Below are positions 1 through 6,576 of a stretch of 64,000 bases of DNA, in pieces. A program made the translations under genes and the position numbers. The notes below the pieces were generated by a model that was not told where the DNA came from, searched no databases, and saw only the letters and a list, made by a program, of their open reading frames with translations. Where the stretch lies: contig NZ_CP095413.1 of the NCBI RefSeq assembly GCF_023016285.1, forward strand, positions 1,674,001 through 1,738,000. Reading direction: 5' to 3'. The DNA is from Muricauda sp. SCSIO 64092 (GTDB lineage: Bacteria > Bacteroidota > Bacteroidia > Flavobacteriales > Flavobacteriaceae). The number at the start of each line of letters is the position of its first letter. Positions within the stretch are counted from its first letter, which is position 1.

Positions 1-2
1 TC

Positions 3-332
3 GCAGCATTTCTTTTAATGTCAGGTTATATAGGATTTGGTCAAGACGTGAAAATGAGGTCATTGAATGATTTAATAAATGAAGAAGAACCAGGATGGGA
101 GCTGGTTTCAGATTGGATACGTCAAGCAACCAATAGAGTTGAAGTGCTTGAGAAAGTGGAAGCCCAAGCGGAAACTGCGCTTTACCAAACTCAAGTTGCT
201 ACGCGTTCTCCAATGGGTTCCATAATATTTGAAACAGGGGGCATCTTAGTTGATAGTGGTTGGATTCGTATTCTAAGTCCCGCCAGGATAAAAAATGGTC
301 AAGGCATCCCATTACGGCTGAATAACCATTAG
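3..332 (+). pseudogene. DUF2625 family protein, C-terminally truncated, 5' end outside window
   Basis: The reading frame is open from the window edge, so the true start is probably upstream. The first residues (AAFLLMSGYIGFGQDVK) look like the end of a signal peptide. They are followed by the typical DUF2625 opening MRSLNDLINEEEPGWELV and the block TRSPMGSIIFETGGILVDSGW. DUF2625 proteins are normally around 200 residues; here only about 75 residues of the domain remain. From about position 279 the frame runs into a duplicated block and ends after a tail (ARIKNGQGIPLRLNNH) that nearly matches the tail of an unrelated frame at the other copy of the block (ends near 4548). I infer that arrival of the block cut the gene. 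The function of DUF2625 is unknown. Confidence 0.6.
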
Positions 333-1111
333 CATCCGTGCTTTAAAATTTTAACCGAAAATCTATTGAAGAAAAGGAAAAGCGGGGCTTTGCTGAATCC
401 TTCACGTATTTTTTTATACGCTATACGCATTTGTGATTCCACTGTTTTAATTGAAATTTGCAACTGTGCCGCGATTTCATGGTACTTTTTCCCTTCCCGC
501 TTATTTAAAAGTAAAATCTCCTTACATTTTGGTGGCAATTCCTCAATTATCGCTATCAATTTTTTTGTCCTTTTATTGGCGTCTGCCCCGGATTCATGCA
601 CACGATCAGAAAGGGCCTGTATTTTTAATTCATCGTACAGTTGATGTCGCGATTGCTCTTTTCTGTATTGATCATGGGCCATGGTGAACAGATATTTTCT
701 CAAGGAAGAAACCTTGCCCAGATTGTTCCTTTTCACCCATAAGTTGGTAAAGCATTGTTGCACAATATCCTTTGCACTTTCACGGTCATGCGTAAAAGTG
801 GTCGTATAAGCCAATAAGCTATCATATGTATCATCAAAAAGGCTTCTAAATGCCCTACGGTCACACGCACGTATGCTTTCCCGCAACGTTTTGCAATCCA
901 TACAAATAGCGCAATTTCATTACTAAATAGATACAAATATTAATTTTTTTTTAAACTTTTCTTAAGGGTTTTCTAAAATGTTTACGTCTTTACTATGAAT
1001 TGAACATTAAAAATGTTGGATTGAAAAAGTTGACAAGAAAATATTTTACCAATTCCCTGAGCGACCTGGGATCGGAAAAGCTACTTGAATTATTGCAAAA
1101 GCAAGAGCATC
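279..1111. repeat. Direct repeat copy 1 of a sigma/fecR block
   Basis: About 833 bp nearly identical to 4495-5340. It spans a short open-frame tail, the whole ECF sigma gene (minus strand), the divergent promoter region and the first about 30 codons of fecR. Against copy 2 it lacks 12 bp near 673 and has scattered substitutions plus a 1-bp difference upstream of fecR. Its left edge lies in a DUF2625 gene and its right edge in a sugar mutarotase remnant, so this copy looks like the transposed or recombined one. No terminal inverted repeats or insertion-sequence genes are visible at its ends. Confidence 0.85.
329..901 (-). CDS. ECF sigma factor, damaged duplicate
   Basis: A 190-residue sigma-70 family ECF protein with region 2 (DRRAFRSLFDDTYDSLLAY to YLFTMAH) and region 4 (LPPKCKEILLLNKREGKKYHEIAAQLQISIKTVESQM). 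It is the twin of the 194-residue sigma gene at 4545-5129, but four residues (NLFI) are missing where region 2.4, the -10 recognition helix, normally reads MAHNLFIDQYRK. Several other substitutions (K/E, S/R, C/G, R/K) sit in the first 20 residues. The frame is intact, but loss of one helical turn in region 2.4 should damage promoter recognition. Its divergent partner fecR is only a stub here. It is probably a decaying paralogue; a dominant-negative or altered-specificity role cannot be excluded. Confidence 0.75.
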   Translation of the reverse strand: MDCKTLRESIRACDRRAFRSLFDDTYDSLLAYTTTFTHDRESAKDIVQQCFTNLWVKRNNLGKVSSLRKYLFTMAHDQYRKEQSRHQLYDELKIQALSDRVHESGADANKRTKKLIAIIEELPPKCKEILLLNKREGKKYHEIAAQLQISIKTVESQMRIAYKKIREGFSKAPLFLFFNRFSVKILKHGC

Positions 1112-1155
1112 AAAAAAAGTGGCGTGAAGGATATGCAGATTTACCGTTTCCATAA
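1021..1155 (+). pseudogene. FecR anti-sigma remnant (5' end only)
   Basis: A TTG-started frame encodes KKLTRKYFTNSLSDLGSEKLLELLQKQEH, the same N-terminus as the intact fecR at 5250. It then leaves homology at about 1111 and stops at 1153-1155 after unrelated residues. No transmembrane segment or FecR domain remains. Its position divergent from a sigma gene mirrors the intact locus, so it is a truncated copy produced when the block joined the mutarotase remnant. Confidence 0.75.
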
Positions 1156-1331
1156 CAGGCTCTTTATGATCATGGAAGTGGAGGATTTCCTTTGAAAAGA
1201 AGAATAAAATGAATTTAACCAATGCTATGGTACAGCAATGGGAAACCTTGATGGGGAAATATCAATAGCCGCTTCCATTGGCCAGGCGAGGGGAAAAATG
1301 GGCGTTGATGCAAAAAATATTTCAATTGTAA
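1118..1331 (+). pseudogene. L-rhamnose/L-fucose mutarotase (COG3254/DUF718) remnant
   Basis: Translation shows the C-terminal two thirds of the RhaM-type mutarotase family. Residues GVKDMQIYRFHNRLFMIMEV lie in one frame to about 1190, then FEKKNKMNLTNAMVQQWETL follows after a frameshift. Then comes an in-frame TAG at 1266-1268 where the family usually has Q, and finally PLPLARRGEKWALMQKIFQL and TAA at 1329-1331. The N-terminus is replaced by the fecR stub. The family interconverts alpha and beta anomers of 6-deoxy sugars. Its place just before a lactate dehydrogenase and a fucosidase suggests it once served fucose use. With a lost 5' end, a frameshift and a nonsense codon it cannot be functional. 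Confidence 0.8.
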
Positions 1332-1343
1332 TTCCAGTTCAAT

Positions 1344-2501
1344 ATGGCCGCACCAATTGTATTCGATACCCGTTACCCCTCAGTTGATGATTTAAGGGAA
1401 AAGGCCAAAAAACGTATTCCCAGATTCGCCTTTGAATATTTGGATGGAGGTTGTAACGAGGACGTAAACCTGAAAAAAAATACAGCTGACATACGTAAGG
1501 TGGAATTGATCCCAAGATATCTGGAGAAACATTCCAATAGCAGCCAAAAAACCAAGCTGTTCGGGCATGAGTACGATGCACCATTTGGTATTGCTCCAAT
1601 TGGATTACAGGGGCTCATGTGGCCCAATGCTCCCGAGATTTTGGCCAAGGCGGCCTTTAAGCACAACATTCCCTTTATTTTGAGTACGGTCACCACCAGT
1701 TCCATTGAGCGCATTGGTGAGCTGACCGAGGGTAGGGCTTGGTTTCAGTTGTACCATCCTGCCAAGGAAGAAATACGCGATGCTATCATCGGCAGGGCAA
1801 CCGATGCAGAATATCCGGTTTTGGTCATCCTCTGTGATGTGCCCACTTTTGGCTACCGCCCCAGGGACATCCGCAACGGATTGGCCATGCCGCCCAAAAT
1901 GACCCTGGCGAACATGCTTCAAATTTTGGGCAAGCCCAAATGGGCCTTGAAGACCCTGATGCACGGACAGCCCAATTTTGAAACCTTAAAACCCTATATG
2001 CCCAGGAACCTGGATTTGAAACAATTGGGCAAATTTATGGACGAGACCTTTTCCGGTAGGCTCTTTGAAGAGCGGATCAAGCCCATCCGCGATAGGTGGA
2101 AAGGGAAATTGGTGCTAAAAGGTGTTGCCTGCGAGGCCGACGCCGAAATGGCCATAAAACTGGGATTGGACGGAATAATCGTATCCAACCACGGAGGACG
2201 GCAGTTGGATGCCGGGGAATCTTCCATAAAGCCCATGTCGCGCATCGCAAGGATATATGGTGACCAAATAACGGTAATGATGGACAGTGGTCTTCGTTCC
2301 GGCCCCGACATTGCCCGTTGTTTGGCGAGCGGTGCCGAATTCACCTTTTTGGGCCGTTCGTTCATGTACGGCGTGGCGGCCCTTGGCAAAAAGAGGGGCA
2401 ACCACACCATTTCCATGCTCAAAAGGCAATTGCAACAGGTCATGGAGCAGCTTTGTTGCGAGCGTATCGAAGACTTTCCGGACTATTTGGTGAACAATTA
2501 A
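1344..2501 (+). CDS. lldD: FMN-dependent L-lactate dehydrogenase / alpha-hydroxy acid dehydrogenase
   Basis: A 385-residue member of the FMN-dependent alpha-hydroxy acid dehydrogenase family at full length. It has the N-terminal FEYLDGGCNED block, the substrate/FMN stretch CDVPTFGYRPRDIRNGLAMP, the FMN-binding Lys259 in VLKG, the catalytic His283 with Arg286 in SNHGGRQLD, and the C-terminal phosphate-binding FLGRSF region. Such enzymes oxidise L-lactate (or a similar 2-hydroxy acid) to pyruvate at the membrane or in the cytosol. The non-phosphorylating fucose pathway of some bacteria yields pyruvate and L-lactate, which fits the mutarotase remnant before it and the alpha-L-fucosidase 24 bp after it. 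The exact substrate is inferred. Confidence 0.85.
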   Translation: MAAPIVFDTRYPSVDDLREKAKKRIPRFAFEYLDGGCNEDVNLKKNTADIRKVELIPRYLEKHSNSSQKTKLFGHEYDAPFGIAPIGLQGLMWPNAPEILAKAAFKHNIPFILSTVTTSSIERIGELTEGRAWFQLYHPAKEEIRDAIIGRATDAEYPVLVILCDVPTFGYRPRDIRNGLAMPPKMTLANMLQILGKPKWALKTLMHGQPNFETLKPYMPRNLDLKQLGKFMDETFSGRLFEERIKPIRDRWKGKLVLKGVACEADAEMAIKLGLDGIIVSNHGGRQLDAGESSIKPMSRIARIYGDQITVMMDSGLRSGPDIARCLASGAEFTFLGRSFMYGVAALGKKRGNHTISMLKRQLQQVMEQLCCERIEDFPDYLVNN

Positions 2502-2525
2502 ATTTCAATTCCAAAATAAAAAACC

Positions 2526-4013
2526 ATGAAACAGATCATAAACTTATTGTTACTATCTATTTTTTCCTTACAAACGTATGCACAGGCCATTTATGAAGAT
2601 GAACGTTACGTACCCGAAACCGATCCACTGGTTTTGGAAAAATTGGACCAATGGCAGGATAAAAAGTTCGGTCTTCTTATGCATTGGGGGGCCTACAGTC
2701 AATGGGGCATTGTCGAATCCTGGTCACTCTCCCCCGAGGAATACGCTTGGTGCGAAAGAAAAAAAGGAAGCAATCCCAATGATTATTTTGCCTACAAAAA
2801 AGAGTACGAAGGATTAAAGAACACCTTTAATCCGGTAAATTTTAATCCCGAAAAATGGGCGAAGGCCGCTAAAAATGCCGGAATGAAATATGTGGTGTTT
2901 ACCACCAAACACCACGATGGCTTTAGTATGTTCGATTCAAAATATACCGATTACAAGGTCACCGATCCCGAATGTGCGTTCAGCACCCATCCACGCGCCA
3001 ATATTACCAAGGAAATCTTTAATGCCTTTAGGGATGAGGCCATGTGGGTTGGCGCCTATTTTTCAAAACCGGATTGGAATTCAAAATATTATTGGGACCC
3101 CATGTATCCCCCAAAGGACAGAAATGTAAATTACGCTCCTGGGGAAAACCCGGAAAAGTGGAGCAAGTTCGTGACATTCACGCACAACCAGATTATGGAA
3201 TTGATGACCGATTACGGCAAGGTGGATATTTTATGGTTGGATGGCGGATGGGTCGCAAAAGCGTCAAAGAAAGAGATTGTGGATTGGTTCACAAGAAAAT
3301 TGAACAATGATAATGATGAGGCCTACCTAAAACACAGAATGGTGAACCAGGACATTAAAATGGACGAACTGGTCGTAAAAGCCCGAAAAAAGCAGCCTGG
3401 TTTAATCGTTGTGGACAGGGCGGTACACGGCAAAAACCAGAATTACCTGACCCCCGAGAACAGGGTTCCCGAAAAGATGCTCCCCTACCCTTGGGAGTCC
3501 TGTATCATTTCAGGAGGGGGTTGGTCCCACACCCCGGATGCCAAATACATGAGCGGCAGGGAAGGCATCCACATGCTTGTGGACATTGTCGCAAAAGGGG
3601 GCAACCTTCTTCTCAATATAGCGCCAAGCCCGCAAGGGGAATGGCAGCAAGGGGCCTACGACCTCTTAAAGGAATATGGCGACTGGATGGACGTCAACAG
3701 CCCGGCCATTTATGGCACCAAACCCATAGCCCCCTACAAAGAGAACAACATCTGTATGACCCAGAACAAAGAAGGGAACGTGTTTTTGTGCTATTTGGCA
3801 GCGGAAGGGGAACATACCCTACCGTCCGAAATCATTGTGGAATCCCTGACGCCAAAAAGAGGGGCAAAGATCAAGATGTTGGGAACCCATACCAATGTAA
3901 GATGGAGCCCCTTGGACAAAGGGTTCAAAATCAAGGTCCCGGAAAAAATCCGGGGCAACCCAACCAGTAAATATGCATGGGTTTTTAAACTATCGGGTGT
4001 AGAGGGACCGTAA
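2526..4013 (+). CDS. Alpha-L-fucosidase, GH29, secreted
   Basis: 495 residues with an N-terminal signal peptide (MKQIINLLLLSIFSLQTYAQ). Family blocks are in order: KFGLLMHWGAYSQWG near 47, TTKHHDGFSMFDS near 126-137, and the nucleophile motif ILWLDGGW with Asp239. The sequence also has GNLLLNIAPSPQGEW, typical of the end of the GH29 barrel, followed by a C-terminal beta-domain. GH29 enzymes release terminal alpha-L-fucose with retention, here probably in the periplasm. It lies 24 bp after lldD and likely shares its transcript; a strong palindrome downstream (4389-4416) could end it. It fits a fucose-containing glycan as one target of the neighbouring SusC/SusD locus. Confidence 0.93.
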   Translation: MKQIINLLLLSIFSLQTYAQAIYEDERYVPETDPLVLEKLDQWQDKKFGLLMHWGAYSQWGIVESWSLSPEEYAWCERKKGSNPNDYFAYKKEYEGLKNTFNPVNFNPEKWAKAAKNAGMKYVVFTTKHHDGFSMFDSKYTDYKVTDPECAFSTHPRANITKEIFNAFRDEAMWVGAYFSKPDWNSKYYWDPMYPPKDRNVNYAPGENPEKWSKFVTFTHNQIMELMTDYGKVDILWLDGGWVAKASKKEIVDWFTRKLNNDNDEAYLKHRMVNQDIKMDELVVKARKKQPGLIVVDRAVHGKNQNYLTPENRVPEKMLPYPWESCIISGGGWSHTPDAKYMSGREGIHMLVDIVAKGGNLLLNIAPSPQGEWQQGAYDLLKEYGDWMDVNSPAIYGTKPIAPYKENNICMTQNKEGNVFLCYLAAEGEHTLPSEIIVESLTPKRGAKIKMLGTHTNVRWSPLDKGFKIKVPEKIRGNPTSKYAWVFKLSGVEGP

Positions 4014-4032
4014 ACTGAACCCCATCTGAACC

Positions 4033-4389
4033 AATGTGGGTTCGATATCATTTTTATCAACCAAAACCCATCAAATTGGGTGGTTTTTCGTATTGAAATG
4101 AGGAAAAATTGTATCGAACAGGATTTTGCTAGAAAATTACGTCATTTTGAGAGCCTGTTTGGGAATTTGTGATTGGAATTGTTATAGGCCATTTTTAGTG
4201 CGGAACGAGGCAAAATTTTTGTTCATAGCCATAGTTATGGATTAAAATTTTAACAATGTGCCGTGCAAAAAGGGGCATAAGAAAACAATTGACAAATTCC
4301 CAAACAGGCTCTGGGTGTTTTTGCGATAGCAAAAATGTATCGAAAACCTGCCTGGCTGGCAAGTAATTTTCTGATATCCAACCCACATT
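4033..4389. repeat. Palindromic intergenic element, copy A (interrupted)
   Basis: Terminal inverted repeats AATGTGGGTTCGATATCA (4033-4050) and TGATATCCAACCCACATT (4372-4389) match in 17 of 18 positions. The inside shares the core at 4072-4118 with three other places in this window (11981, 33521 reversed, 57923). Without the 161-bp insertion and 3-bp duplication the element would be about 193 bp. It has no coding capacity and is rich in internal hairpins. It looks like a non-autonomous miniature element or large REP-like repeat. Confidence 0.8.
4151..4311. mobile_element. 161-bp MITE-like element nested in repeat copy A
   Basis: Perfect 20-bp terminal inverted repeats: GAGCCTGTTTGGGAATTTGT at 4151-4170 and its reverse complement at 4292-4311. 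The uninterrupted sequence in copy C (33418-33474) shows the empty site. There TGA (33435-33437) occurs once; here TGA (4148-4150) precedes the element and TGG (4312-4314) follows. A 3-bp TNA-type target duplication is typical of some IS5-group elements, so this may be a non-autonomous relative of one. No transposase is inside. Confidence 0.8.
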
Positions 4390-4416
4390 AAAATAAGGGG
4401 TATACCCCTTATTTTA
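4389..4416. terminator. Perfect 28-bp palindrome, probable bidirectional terminator
   Basis: Both arms read TAAAATAAGGGG towards a TATA centre, giving a GGGG/CCCC core flanked by A- and T-rich stretches on either side. It lies between the end of the fucosidase gene (plus) and the end of the sigma gene (minus, 4545), exactly where a two-way terminator is expected. Confidence 0.6.
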
Positions 4417-4494
4417 GACGGAATTCCAACAAAGGGAGAACCATCGGAATGTATCCCCACTTTTGAATTACGCTTTGATTTGTCCTGGGCCAAC

Positions 4495-5340
4495 CCCGCT
4501 AGGGTAAAAAATAGTCAAGATATCCCATTACGGCTGAATAACCGTTAGCATCCGTGCTTTAAAATTTTAACCGAAAATCTATTGAAGAAAAGGAAAAGCG
4601 GGGCTTTGCTGAATCCTTCACGTATTTTTTTATACGCTATACGCATTTGTGATTCCACTGTTTTAATTGAAATTTGCAACTGTGCCGCGATTTCATGGTA
4701 CTTTTTCCCTTCCCGTTTATTTAAAAGTAAAATCTCCTTACATTTTGGTGGCAATTCCTCAATTATCGCTATCAATTTTTTTGTCCTTTTATTGGCCTCT
4801 GCCCCGGATTCATGCACACGATCTGAAAGGGCCTGTATTTTTAATTCATCATACAGTTGATGTCGCGATTGCTCTTTTCTGTATTGATCAATAAATAGGT
4901 TATGGGCCATGGTGAACAGATATTTTCTCAAGGAAGAAACCTTGCCCAGATTGTTCCTTTTCACCCATAAATTGGTAAAGCATTGTTGCACAATATCCTT
5001 TGCACTTTCACGGTCATGCGTAAAAGTGGTCGTATAAGCCAATAAGCTATCGTATGTATCATCAAAAAGGCTTCTAAAAGCCTTACGGTCACCCGCACGT
5101 ATCCTTTCCCGCAACGTTTCGCAATCCATACAAATAGCGCAATTTCATTATTAAATAGATACAAATATTAATTTTTTTTTAAACTTTTCTTAAGGGTTTT
5201 CTAAAATGTTTACGTCTTTACTATGAATTGAACATTAAAAAATGTTGGATTGAAAAAATTGACAAGAAAATATTTTACCAATTCCCTGACCGACCTGGAA
5301 TCGGAAAAGCTACTTGAATTATTGCAGAAGCAGGAGCATC
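4495..5340. repeat. Direct repeat copy 2 of the sigma/fecR block (intact)
   Basis: Nearly identical to 279-1111. It contains the intact sigma gene and the start of the intact fecR, with an unbroken sigma/FecR/SusC/SusD locus to its right, so this appears to be the original position. The frame entering it from the left ends in ARVKNSQDIPLRLNNR, almost the same tail as in copy 1, showing that the duplicated block starts about 50 bp before the sigma stop codon. Confidence 0.85.
4545..5129 (-). CDS. ECF sigma factor (FecI-like) of the first SusCD locus
   Basis: 194 residues. Region 2 runs from about residue 14 to 85 and includes DIVQQCFTNLWVKR and the region 2.4 helix YLFTMAHNLFIDQYRK. Region 4 includes ELPPKCKEILLLNKREGKKYHEIAAQLQISIKTVESQMRIAYKKIREG. 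It diverges from fecR (5250) with 120 bp of AT-rich DNA between. In this family FecR holds the sigma until the STN domain of the cognate SusC senses substrate, then the sigma activates susC/susD. It is the intact twin of the damaged copy at 329-901. Confidence 0.92.
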   Translation of the reverse strand: MDCETLRERIRAGDRKAFRSLFDDTYDSLLAYTTTFTHDRESAKDIVQQCFTNLWVKRNNLGKVSSLRKYLFTMAHNLFIDQYRKEQSRHQLYDELKIQALSDRVHESGAEANKRTKKLIAIIEELPPKCKEILLLNKREGKKYHEIAAQLQISIKTVESQMRIAYKKIREGFSKAPLFLFFNRFSVKILKHGC

Positions 5341-6413
5341 AGGAGTTTTTCAAAAAGTACGCCAAAGATTACTACGATCTTAACCTGACTTTTCAAGAAA
5401 TTGACTTGAATGCGGAATATCTGGCATTTTTAAAGCAACAAAAAAGTTTTGACCGAATTGAAGGTAATAGGCGGAACACCTGGTACAGGGTCGCTGCGGC
5501 TGTTGTCCTTATCCTTGGCCTGGGCTACTACTTTTTGGTATGGCAACGCAGTACGGAACCTTCCCTTACGGAGATGCCCGATAATGTCATTACCATTACC
5601 CTTGCAGATGGCCAGGTAAAGGTCATTGAAGAAGACGGCAATGAAAAAATACGGGACAACAACGGACAAGTGGTAGGAACCCAACAGGGAAAGGTGATCA
5701 GTTACAACGGGGCGGTCACCACAGATGTGGAAAAGTCCCTGACATACAATGCATTGGCCGTACCCAATGGCAAAACCTTTCAGTTGCTACTGTCAGATGG
5801 CAGTAAAGTACACTTGAATGCAGGTTCCATGATAAAGTATCCCGTACAATTTATGAAAAGTGGCGACAGGCAGGTATTCTTAAACGGAGAGGCTTATTTT
5901 GAAGTGGCCAAGGACACGTCACGCGCTTTCATTGTAAGGACTGCCCATATCAACATACAGGCTTTGGGGACCAAATTCAATGTCAACAGTTATAGCGATG
6001 ATTTCACCGCCAATACGGTACTGGTCGAAGGTGCCGTAGGGCTTTACAAAACAGGTACGGTTTTTGACAAAACGGTTTCCACGATCCTTTCCCCCAACCA
6101 AAAAGCAGCCTGGGACATCTCAGAAGCAGCCATACAAGTAGACGAGGTTGATGTTAATGAGTATATTGCCTGGACGCAAGGGAAACTGTTGTTCAAAATA
6201 CGTACCTTCTCAGAAATTTTAAAAGTACTGGAAAGGCATTACGATGTTACCATAACCAATAACTACCCCCACCTCAACAACATCCGTTTTTTTGCAACTT
6301 TTGATATAGAGTCCATCGATCAGGTAATGATGTCCTTTCAAAGCAGTGAACCCTTCTCTTATCAAAGAAACGGAAATCATATAACAATAAATGCAGTACC
6401 AAAAACCAATTAG
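5250..6413 (+). CDS. FecR family anti-sigma factor
   Basis: 387 residues from a TTG start. No in-frame ATG is available because TGA lies at 5229-5231, and the out-of-frame ATG at 5242 stops after three codons. A single transmembrane helix near residues 74-93 (YRVAAAVVLILGLGYYFLVW) separates a short cytosolic sigma-binding part from the periplasmic FecR domain (SDGSKVHLNAGSMIKYPVQF, VFLNGEAYFEVAKD, ALGTKFNVNSY). The C-terminal DUF4974/STN-like domain is KIRTFSEILKVLERHYDVTI. It passes the signal from the SusC at 6577 to the divergent sigma factor. Confidence 0.92.
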   Translation: MKKLTRKYFTNSLTDLESEKLLELLQKQEHQEFFKKYAKDYYDLNLTFQEIDLNAEYLAFLKQQKSFDRIEGNRRNTWYRVAAAVVLILGLGYYFLVWQRSTEPSLTEMPDNVITITLADGQVKVIEEDGNEKIRDNNGQVVGTQQGKVISYNGAVTTDVEKSLTYNALAVPNGKTFQLLLSDGSKVHLNAGSMIKYPVQFMKSGDRQVFLNGEAYFEVAKDTSRAFIVRTAHINIQALGTKFNVNSYSDDFTANTVLVEGAVGLYKTGTVFDKTVSTILSPNQKAAWDISEAAIQVDEVDVNEYIAWTQGKLLFKIRTFSEILKVLERHYDVTITNNYPHLNNIRFFATFDIESIDQVMMSFQSSEPFSYQRNGNHITINAVPKTN

Positions 6414-6462
6414 CAGTAATCAATAAAATAACAAGCCTATGAAGTAAAACAGACAAGCCACC

Positions 6463-6528
6463 GGTCTTCGGGTTCGAAGACCATAATGGGCTACAAAAAA
6501 TCGGAAAATGCAGCCACATTTTCCGATT
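6463..6528 (+). promoter_or_regulatory. Two hairpins in the fecR-susC gap
   Basis: Hairpin 1 pairs GGTCTTCG (6463-6470) with CGAAGACC (6475-6482) around GGTT. Hairpin 2 pairs AATCGGAAAATG (6499-6510) with CATTTTCCGATT (6517-6528) around CAGCCA, a perfect 12-bp stem. No T-tract follows, so they are not classic terminators. Hairpin 2 ends 48 nt before the susC ATG; hairpins at similar spacing precede the receptors at 56013 (minus) and 59967. An mRNA processing, stability or translation role is inferred. Confidence 0.55.
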
Positions 6529-6576
6529 ACATAAAGTGGTCCGCTATAAAAACGAAACACCAAACACTACAAAAAT

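Noticed and set aside
366..687. Plus-strand frames of 78-92 codons antisense to the sigma gene (also at 4582-4894)
   Set aside because: Antisense shadows of the sigma genes; preserved in both copies simply because the block is duplicated.
4195..4493. Minus-strand open frames of 63-83 codons between fucosidase and sigma genes
   Set aside because: They lie inside the repeat elements and the 28-bp palindrome; no family resemblance.
4423..4548. Protein-like frame ending ARVKNSQDIPLRLNNR
   Set aside because: No start or family; its tail is shared with the truncated DUF2625 frame only because it lies inside the duplicated block.
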